Assembly (NCBI GenBank): GCA_025331125.1
Contig: JAOALB010000127.1
Location: 1 to 64,000, forward strand
Direction of reading: 5' to 3'
Length of the DNA stretch: 64,000 bases
From: Mycogone perniciosa
Taxonomy: Eukaryota; Ascomycota; Sordariomycetes; Hypocreales; Hypocreaceae
Made by a program: the position numbers and the translations under genes. The notes under the pieces are model-generated. The model ran no database searches and was not told the origin of the DNA. It worked only from the letters and a program-made list of their open reading frames with translations. Below, one piece after another: positions 55,696-64,000 of this stretch (the first letter of the stretch is position 1; the number at the start of each line of letters is the position of its first letter).

Positions 55696-56605
55696 CCACA
55701 CGGACACGGGCCGGCAAAGGTTTTTTATAGGATGTATGTAATAGGGGGAAAGGCAGCTAGATTATGGCCATGTTTCTTGTTGTGGGAGGATATCGTGTTG
55801 GGCGCAAATATCGTAGTTGGGTGTTCTGGTGGTCACGGAAGCATATAAGGGTATTCTTTTTCTACGAGGCCATGACCTGATATAGAGAAAGCACTGTAAT
55901 AAGCTAGCGAACTTTTTGATATTCATGAAAAATATTGAAGCGGTTCAGAGGTGTGATATTTCCCCTCTTTCAAACAGCATGGTCCGCATGATCTGAATGA
56001 TACCAACGTGTTCTGGAAATTAAGAAGTAGTAAATCTCGGCAAAAGGAATTAATTATCGTTTAATAAAAGTGCTATTACTTTATGTGACATCATTCAAAG
56101 CCCCAATGAAGCAAAACCCTCGCTGTGCGTTGTGTTTTCTCTTAACCATGCCTCCCTCCTCCATATGGTGCGAAAGAAAAAGAAAAACAAAAACGGTCCA
56201 AATGTACTGTATGCTCTTCAGTCTTCTCGTCTTCTTTCTCTCCTCTTTGGTGTATGATGATGAGATGTATGCCCGGTCCTCTTCCCTCCAACTCTAGCTT
56301 CTTCCTCCCCTTTTTGGACCTGCCAAATCGAACTCTCGATGGCGTCAAGTCATCGTAAATGGCAAAAGGATGCACTGAGAACGAGAAACATACTGAAAGT
56401 CTCCCCACAGAGTCAACTTTATTGTGTGCGGGAAATCAAGCCGAGAAAAAAGCGTTTCAGGTTACATGATTTCGTAGCAAAGTTTCTTCTCGTCTTTGTC
56501 GTAACTTTTCGAGTTCCAAATCAAGAAAATCCCTTACGGCAGTTAATTTCATGACACATTTGGTCTTCGTCTCTCCATTCAAGCCCTCTTCCTCCGAAGT
56601 GCAGC
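55696..56605. other. Convergent 3' regions
   Basis: About 900 bases between the stops of the convergent forkhead and BOI/Pob1 genes. It is AT-richer than the flanking exons, with no gene motif. Confidence 0.6.
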
Positions 56606-59600
56606 CTAGGCACTCAACGGAGTAAGAGGGCTTTCCTTGGTGAATTCGGCATCCAATTTGGCGCTCTCTGTCCTAGATGCTGCTGTCTTGTCCATGCCCG
56701 ATACGCCACTGTCCGTTTCGCCAAAGACACCTGCTGCCTTGGCACCCTTCATGCCATCTTGTTTCTGACCATTCTCGGTGGCCTCCTCGAGATTCATCAG
56801 AGTAGGTGGGCGGTGCTGCATCTGCTTGGCTTTTGCAAGTGAGATAGTTTTTTGTTGGTTTGTCGTCGTGATTGCTTGCGCATCATCACGCTCGATTGTC
56901 GCCTTCATCAATGCTGCCATCCATAACCGGCCTTGCTTCAAATTCTGTACGGCAAAGTAGTGAACTGTGGGCTTGGTAAAGTTGACAGCCTTCGAAAGAC
57001 CCGACCGTGGTGGGACCAGCTTGAATATGAACATAGCGTCGTCGCCCTTTTCTAGAGTTTCAGAACCACCATCAGCAGCGGACAGGGTCTGGTTGGCTGG
57101 AATACTGGGCCCGCTAACTGCACCCGTGATGTGGGCATGTAGACCTGTCAGCCTCTCATTATCGGCGGGGAGAACACGGTGGAATGAAATGTCGATCAGC
57201 CCCTTTTCCTGGTCATCGTTCTCTGAGTAATAGTACGCCAATCGACGACCCTTGAGAATGAATAGCCGTGGCTTCCATGTTGTCATCAAGTTTGAGCTCT
57301 TCTTTTTCATCCACCCATAATAATCTGCGTCTTTCATAGCTTCGCGAGGCCCAATCTTCAAGAGACCCCGAGTATAGGCGCTTGTTTCCTTCTTGGTCTT
57401 TTTTCGGCTGCTCTTACTGGCTGGAGTTGTCGCGACGCTAGGACTCTTCGCTGTATCAGGAGAGTCGAGCTCAAAACTAAGGCCTCCCGAGGGTGTACTG
57501 GAGGCTGTCCGAGCTGGTGAGGGTGCAGAGGCTTCATTTGGCGATAAATCAGCTGCCGTGATAGCCTTAGACCGCTCGAACGTAAGCTTATCTGAGATGG
57601 CTCGCATTCCTGGGCGTGCGGCCTTGGCGATGGGCTTGTTGACCACTGACGTGAGCCAATCGGTATTGAAACCTGGCGTCTTGGCAGTAGCTGGTGACGC
57701 TTCTGACTGAGAAGGGCTCATTACTTCGTCCAGTTTAGTGACGGTTGGGGCAGGGCCATCTTTTGCTGGAGGTGGCGGCCGAACCGATTCGGTAGTAGTT
57801 GTTGATGCAGTCCGCTTATGGGCTGTTGCCTGAATGCCATAATACTTCTGTGCGGCAGAAGGTGGCGCACCGTCCCGGAATGAGTCCATGCTTCCATATC
57901 TGGAGCGTCTTGAGAGGGCCGTCGCACTGCGTACCCTCTGCTCTTCTGTGTAGCTTTGTCTCTTTGCTTGCTCACCACTATCCCGTTTCCGCAATACATT
58001 GCGCTTTCTTCCATCTGCCTCAGTACCGGAGAAGTATCCTCGATCCAAGTCCACTGCTGAATCCTGTAGTTCTGGCTCAGATGCCTTCAACATATCATTC
58101 AAGCCAGTTGAGGAAAGACGCCTCGGGGGGGTTTGTGAGAGAGCTCCACCCAGAGTCCAATTTCGGTCAAATGAAGGCTGCTTCTTATGTGTGCCATCGG
58201 AAGCAGGAAAACTCGCGTTTACTGACAGCTTCGGTGCTGATGCAGTGGCTGCAGCACCAGGCACACGAAAGTCAGTGGATGAATGACGGCGGGTATGATT
58301 CAGTTCTCGTATCGAGGCAGCAGATGGCCGTTTCACATGGGGAAAGCGTGTCGGGCTATCCTGGTGGCCTTTGTTATCCAAGGACCCAGGCGAGGTTTTA
58401 GACGACTGGGCCATGGAAAGTCGTCTGGGTTGAACAGATGTGGGTTGGGACATCGAGTTCGTCAGGGTACTCGTTCGACTCCTTGTCCGTCTCGCATCCT
58501 CAGACCCGGCGTCGCTGCCATACGTTTGGGTGGTGCGCCTTGTCATCAGTCCTCGGCCGCTGATTTCATCTTGGAGGGTTTTGATCTTGTGCCACGTTTT
58601 CAGACGTCTGCCGACGGAGCCCAGATCGAATGCCTTGATGAAGAGCGAGCTTTGATCCATCCCCAAGAGGACTTCTCCGGATATTTCTTGGTCTCTGAAC
58701 ACCTCGCAGTGATGTTTCTCTACGCCGACTGTGAAGAGATATTCAGCGACTTCATCTGCAGACCATGCCTCTACTTCTTCTCGAGTATGTATGCCGTCTT
58801 CCTCTTCATCGGTCTCCTCGCCCTGGATGTATGACATTCGATGGTCGAGAGTGGCACTGTACTCGCTCCCCGAATCGGTAGCCGAGGTGTGCAGTGCTCC
58901 AGTACTGGGCGGAGAACGGAGGTGGGTAATGTGTTCGTTGATGACATTGAGAGTCTCGTGAAGAACTTGACTGTCCTGACTTGGGTTCGCGAGCTGTCCC
59001 AATGCGGGGGCAGGCCCTCTGTTGTTTAGCATCGAGGGTGGTGTCAACTCCGTCCTGATTGGAGTTGATGGTAAAGCAACAGAGTTACCCCCTTTCACAG
59101 AAGGCGCCAAGGAGGATTTTGACGACAAGGGCCTCTGGTTGGCGGGTGAAGGAGTACTTGGTTTGCTGACGTGGGCTGGCTCCTGAGAAACCTCTACGAG
59201 GGGTGAGAGTGGCTGAGAGGGATTGAAGATAGGGGTCGGGTTCGGGGCGGGCCTCGGTGCAGGTCGAGTATAGACTTGTGAAGTTTGCGTTAGCCGTAAC
59301 CAGAGGCATCAACCTAGTAGGGTAGAAGACAAACCCTCTGGGAAAAGACCAGTGTTGCCATTGACAAGGTGGCGACCTAGAAACCACCCGTCGCCAAATT
59401 CATCATCTCGCTCTAGCAGCTCGACTCGGTCTCCCTTTTTCAGACTCAGCTCATCGGAGCTGCGAGCCTGGAAGTCATCTACAAGCAATCAGCATCGTTT
59501 GTAGTGCCACGACTGCGATAAAAAGCGAAGGCAGGAGGACGTCGGCAGGTGGTGAGTGGTGAGGCGGGCTCCAATGAGAGACTTACGAATTACCATCAAG

Positions 59601-59653
59601 GTATCGCCCGCATCGGGTCGGGCATGGCCCTCGTTTGGGCCTCGCGATGCCAT
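56606..59653 (-). CDS. boi2: BOI/Pob1 polarity protein (SH3-SAM-PH)
   Basis: The model has three exons on the minus strand: 59587-59653, 59335-59478 and 56606-59274. They encode 959 residues. Introns of 108 and 60 nt (GTAAGT ... TTGTAG and GTTTGT ... CACAAG) keep frame. The SH3 domain (about 20-75) reads DDFQARSSDELSLKKGDRVE, then DGWFLGRHL and NGNTGLFPEVYTRPAP. The SAM domain (about 239-307) reads VEAWSADEVAEYLFTVGVEK, then LKTWHKIKTLQ. Long Ser/Pro/Arg-rich linkers follow. The PH domain (about 719-865) reads DYYGWMKKKSSNLMTTWKPR, then LFILKGRRLAYYYSE and ends RLWMAALMKAT. This order is that of budding-yeast Boi1/Boi2 and fission-yeast Pob1. Those scaffolds bind Cdc42 and formins or exocyst at sites of polarised growth; a role at hyphal tips and septa is inferred. 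The start was set by the SH3-bearing upstream exons. Confidence 0.93.
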
Positions 59654-60000
59654 TGTGTCGGAGGCAAAGGCGGTGGCAGATGGTTGGGGATTGGTCTCGG
59701 CGGGTCAAACAAGCAAGGCAAGACAGATGCCAGCCCAGCCTTACAGGCCGGGGCGATTTAGGGAGTTGCGAGCGGATGCGGATGGGCGGGCCGCAGACGG
59801 GCAACGTGGACGGCTATGGCTCTCTCTTGTGGCTGTGGGATCACAGGAGAGACTTCTGCGCGAGACGGAGGACGATGGGAGCCATCAGGCAGACCCTCGC
59901 TGGAGGCTTCTTTGCGGGCGGCCTGGATGGAGGCAACGTCGCGCTGAGATGGGCCGTGCTTCGCTTCGCGGTGCCTTGAGTGTGATTATGACAGTGATTG

Positions 60001-60085
60001 TGCTGTGCTGTGCTGTGCTGTGCTGTATGGTGCTGAGTTGAGCTGCGCTGCGCTGCACTGAGTTGTGCCGTGCTGAGCTGAGCTG
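60001..60085. repeat. TGCTG minisatellite
   Basis: Five perfect TGCTG units (60001-60025) followed by about 60 bases of degenerate GCTGAG/GCTGCG variants. Confidence 0.85.
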
Positions 60086-60225
60086 GTGGCGGGCGGGCCG
60101 TGATGTGCAGCACTTCAACGAGCCCCTTTCGGCATCGAACTCGACAAACGGGGCAGGCGACTCGCTGTACTCGTACTGGCTGTCTTGAGCAGCACCTCGT
60201 ACTTGATCGAGGGGGCGGTGGTATG

Positions 60226-60270
60226 TACACGTACTCCGTACTCGTGGATAGAGAGTAGTAATACTCCGTA
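60226..60270. repeat. Palindromic TACTCCGTA words
   Basis: ACGTACTCCGTACTCG and AATACTCCGTAG lie within 45 bases, upstream of the BOI/Pob1 gene. Confidence 0.7.
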
Positions 60271-61319
60271 GCAGTAGTAGCAGTACGAGCAGTGGTAGTA
60301 TGTACGACGACTTGGACGACGTCTGGAAGACGATTGGACCGATGGGAATTGCAGAAGTTGGGTCGAGAGGAGCCTTAGCGTGGAATAGTAGTTCGATTGG
60401 GTCAGGACGGGAGGAACGCGGCGAATCGCAGGGGAGGCTGTCCTAGTGCTTTTATTCCTGCTAGTGGCCTCCTACCGCAGAGCGACTCCGCCGCTTTTTA
60501 AATGAGGAGGGATTGGAGGGATCAAGGCGGCGCTGTTCCTCTCAATACATTGGATACAGAGGTTATTTTAAAAAACGACATCGCGATAGAAATTTGCGGT
60601 GGATAAATTTATGACACTGGAGGAGTACTTAGTCGGTAGTATCTACGAGTAGTACTCGTATATACTTCGCACTACTCGTACGAGTATATTCATCATGTCT
60701 CGTGTCTGATGGAACCACGAGGATGATCCAGAGGGTGTGATGAATCATGCATCATCGCAGGGGTGGTATAGCGCCGTTCTCTTTAGCCTCATGCAAAGTC
60801 AGGTTGAATCTGGGCTGCTATAATACCAAGTGGGTGATAATAAAAAGGGACGGCTTACTCCCACTGCTATGCATAACTCTTATTACAGATAGCTCTTATT
60901 ACTAGTACTATGTAGTATAGATAACTCTTGTTGTGATCATTTGCAATGCTATGCATAATAACAATAGTACTCCGTAGTTAACAATATATTAGGGTACTAT
61001 AGTATCTACAAAATATCTAATGCTAACGATTTAAAAAACAAAAATAATCATTTCATCACATAAATGCGATACTAACCTAATATATACTATATACCTAGTA
61101 GTACTAGTACTCCGTAGCAGGATAGTAGTAGAATACTATTAAGCGGTGGCTTTGAAAATCCCCAGTCGATGCTTCGCATTTTAGCAAGTGTCTTTCAACT
61201 CCATGCCATCAATCCCGCATGCACATCATCCCTTCACGATGAGCCCGCATGCATCAGCTTTGTGCGTTGGGCGGACACAATGCCAACAAGGCTGAGGCTG
61301 CGGAGTCGAAGCCAACGTG

Positions 61320-61347
61320 CATACATACATACATACTACATACATAC
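61320..61347. repeat. CATA microsatellite
   Basis: Four CATA units, an interruption (CTA), then two more. Confidence 0.85.
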
Positions 61348-61924
61348 CCGTACATGCTTGGGTTGAACTGAACCGAACCATGGGCTGTTCGTTTGTGCCC
61401 GCTCAGACTGATTTCCATTCATCCTGACACCCACCGCCTCACCTTCGAACGTGCACGCACACACGCCCGTCTTTTGTCTCCGCAACTAACAGCAGCCAAG
61501 TGCCGCATCCCATCTGCAACGATCTGCGGCGGCAAATCGATCAGTCACGCCTACTCGTACATACTGCTACTGAGTCTCGGCCCCTGCTGCAGCAGAGTCA
61601 CTTTCCGCGCGCACTCTCTCCTCTGCTCGACCGTTGCTCGACCCATCGCTACATCTCCAAACCACGACATGCCATCTCGCCCGACCTGTTAACGCCCCGA
61701 GACACCCACCGCCAGCGACGACAAAGCACAGCGCCAATCCCCCCCATCCATGTGGTTGTTCCTGATATCACGGACGAGGCGATTGACGTTGCCACGAGGG
61801 TTTACATGGTATAGCTGATCTCGTCCGATGCCGTACCAGAGCATCGCGAACCATAGAGCCTTCAGAAGTCACTGACGAGACACCCACAGACTTGATTCCT
61901 TCTCAGCGTCTTTCGATCCCACCA

Positions 61925-64000
61925 ATGCGGCCACCTGCCCAGGACTCTGACCCTTCAGCCGGGCCGCGGCAGACTCCTGATCTCAATATTCATCATCCGT
62001 CGTCAGCAGCCGACAGAGAAGCCAGAAAAGCTGGTATCCACCATGCACAGCATGTGTCTTCCGAAAGGCTGCCCGGAGTTCCAAATAGATTGGGTTCTGT
62101 TTTGGCATTCCCTACACTTGCGCCAGCCCAGGCTATGACTTCGCAAACAAGTCAACAAATGCGTCCTAATTCCACGAGGTACAATATCCCGACCTTCAAA
62201 CTAACTCTATCACTTCTTCCGTTGGCTTCGCACATGGTACATGGTACTTAAAAGATAAGGTTACTATTTGCGTGCGTGCTGACAAGTCTTGTATAGCTTC
62301 GCTTCTACCCTTCCGTCTCCATCACTCACAAACGAATCCAGTCCAGCATCGTTATCTACGCATGGCGATTTCCCTGGTCGACCAGCCGGTATGGCAGCAG
62401 AGCCAGAACAGATACCAGCTTCGAACTCGAGCACTTCTGCCATTCCAACAACTAGCAAGTGGGCGGCTGCCACATCCCATCAACATCAACCTGAGTCTCT
62501 TCAACAAAGATCTAGCCAAGCCGGAGCTGACTATCAACATGAGCGAGTGCCACAATCGGGGCCGCGGAGAATTTTGCCTGCAGACTCAAATCAACCCAGA
62601 CTGGTTCGTGCCCCTGAAAGTGACAATGCTGGCAATTCTGAACATCGCCGAAAGAGAAGTCGCCATGACCACGAACACCCGAGTCCTACACAAATCGCTC
62701 TGCAACAAGCATGTTTGTTGATAGATGAGAGGGTTGCGCGGTTCAATGATTGCAATGCAGCCGAATACTCCATCGAGAGAGCTCGGTACCGTGTCCTGCG
62801 TTCTGCCTGTAGCATGGGAGACTTGTTTTACATTGTCCTACATCGTTATTTCTGCCTTTGGAGCAGAGACAGACCACAGGCGCATGCTGTTTTCCCAGTC
62901 GGACCGGAACTGATTGATTTTACATTTCAAGTAATGCTGGGCGTGTTGAGAAACAATGAGGACATGTCAGAATCTCACCTGATTTGGCTATCGGGGTTTC
63001 CTGATTTCCTCACGCAGGTTCCGGATTTTGGCAATATATGTCTCCAGGTCGCTGATTTTCTTGCACGTTTCGCCGTAAAATGGCCGGGTCTCCTGTCAGA
63101 GATTCGATTGAGGATGTATCCATTGTTGTCGTGGGAAGTGAGAGAATTGCTTGGATGCAACTCTTCAGAACTCGCAACCATACTGTTCACTCTAAGTCGC
63201 AGACATTTGTGTGTCCCAGATGGCTCAATAGCGCAGGATATGGGCGAGCTTTTTAAAAGAGATCGAATCAAGGAACTTCAAATGGCCGATAGGGGGGCGA
63301 CACAAGAGGCGTTAAGGGTATCACGAGATGACTTGACAGTCAGGCTCAAAACTCTGCTCGTCAAAGCCCGGCGACGAGCGTCTCAACCAAGTAAGTCCCT
63401 AAGGGTTTGACAGGAGATATATCCCAATCAGAAGCTGACCATAGCAGTCACAACGCCGACCTCAGCTTCACAGGCGATGTCCTCAACCCCCACGGACAGC
63501 CTCGTGCCACAACAGCAACGGCATTCTGTTGCGCATCCGAATCCAAATCCAGTGATACAAAGACCTGTTGACTCCCGGCCTGGTGCAGCCTTTCGAAGCC
63601 AGGATAATGTCCCTCCTCAAAAAATTTGCCTTGTGATTCCACCGAGCAACACGGACCCCAGATTTGTTCTTCGAAGCAACCAACCCGTGGCACCTATAGC
63701 TCAGGAGCCTGGACATACACCTACGAGCACTTCCCCATTTCTAACCAGCCAAGCTTGGCTACCCAGTTTACGATATCCATCACAATTGACTAGTGGTTCG
63801 CCAAGCACTTATCTGCCCCCGGTTGGGAGCCAGCGGCAAGCAACGCCACAAGGGCCGTCTCTTCCAAGAGACTGGCGAAACCAGCATTGGAACGCCAGTC
63901 GCCAAACGTCGCCGAATCCCAATACAGAGCCTGCTATGCCATCACCAAACAGCCAATATTTACAACACGGGGTACATGGTCATCAAGCGCAACCAACACA
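61925..64000 (+). CDS. Probable MIZ/SP-RING zinc-finger protein, N-terminal part
   Basis: Three exons are visible (61925-62178, 62297-63390 and 63448 to the window end). The introns are 118 nt (GTACAA ... GTATAG) and 57 nt (GTAAGT ... TAGCAG). The frame is also open upstream to a TTG, so the true start may lie in an earlier exon. After a Pro/Ser-rich stretch comes a helical region: ALQQACLLIDERVARF, then RVLRSACSMGDLFYIVLHRY, FCLWSRD, WLSGFPDFLTQVPDF and ATILFTLSRRHL. I remember this pattern from the N-terminal half of fungal MIZ/SP-RING proteins (PIAS-like SUMO ligases). The MIZ finger itself would lie beyond the window, so the assignment is not proven. A basic segment RRKRSRHDHEH could be a nuclear signal. 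The last exon begins a Pro/Gln/Ser-rich linker. Confidence 0.6.

Larger units (their letters stand above)
59654..61924. other. Gene-poor gap with minisatellite and AT-rich island
   Basis: No gene is firmly supported. It holds a TGCTG minisatellite (60001-60085), CGGAGTA-type palindromes (60226-60270) and an AT-rich part (about 60880-61110). It also holds a CATA microsatellite (61320-61347) and a pyrimidine-rich leader-like stretch from about 61390. Upstream exons of the MIZ-like gene may lie at 61500-61800 (an open frame contains DITDEAIDVATRVYM), but no junction is convincing. Confidence 0.5.

Overview
The window is nuclear DNA of a filamentous ascomycete (Pezizomycotina). The genes have short GT-AG introns, mostly 50-120 nt. 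The gene families are typical of that group: a Zn2Cys6 regulator, an RTA1 protein, a fungal-rhodopsin domain, a ferric reductase, a quinate-repressor-like protein and a BOI/Pob1 polarity protein. Both tRNA genes carry an intron after position 37. A eurotiomycete is plausible, but the sequence alone does not settle it.

Layout. 1-5.4 kb is an accessory-looking graveyard. It holds a stop-riddled relic of a DUF3435 tyrosine recombinase on the minus strand, a one-repeat kinesin-light-chain-type TPR scrap, and a broken Myb/SANT-like gene. 5.5-6.0 kb carries a small VOC (glyoxalase-fold) gene. 8.8-11.1 kb encodes an AROM-derived, quinate-repressor-like protein. 15.2-18.2 kb encodes a five-exon Zn2Cys6 transcription factor. 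22.6-25.5 kb encodes one chain joining a fungal rhodopsin (Pth11-like) membrane domain to a fucose/glucose-permease-type MFS transporter. On the minus strand follow a class-1-like dihydroorotate dehydrogenase, tRNA-Ala(AGC), a ferric reductase, a small helical protein, tRNA-Ile(AAU) and an RTA1 membrane protein. On the plus strand follow an arrestin with a PY motif and an alpha/beta-hydrolase lipase, then a tiny single-TM protein (minus). 48.7-51 kb holds a MOT1-type molybdate transporter (plus) converging on a small membrane protein (minus) that has an apparent 1-bp frameshift. 52-59.7 kb holds a large FHA-forkhead regulator converging on a BOI/Pob1 SH3-SAM-PH protein. The right edge holds the 5' part of a probable MIZ/SP-RING protein that runs off the window.

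About half of the window is intergenic. The long gaps (6-8.8, 11.1-15.2, 18.2-22.6, 29.2-31.4, 33.2-35.8, 37-39.8, 43.8-48.7 and 59.7-61.9 kb) carry many copies of a palindromic TACGGAGTA/TACTCCGTA word, several microsatellites, a G-quadruplex motif and AT-rich islands.

The genes do not form an obvious pathway cluster. The quinate-repressor-like gene has no quinate permease, dehydrogenase or dehydroquinase gene beside it, and no biosynthetic cluster is visible. The most notable items are the recombinase relic, the rhodopsin-MFS fusion, the duplicated C-terminal module of the forkhead protein, and the dispersed palindrome.
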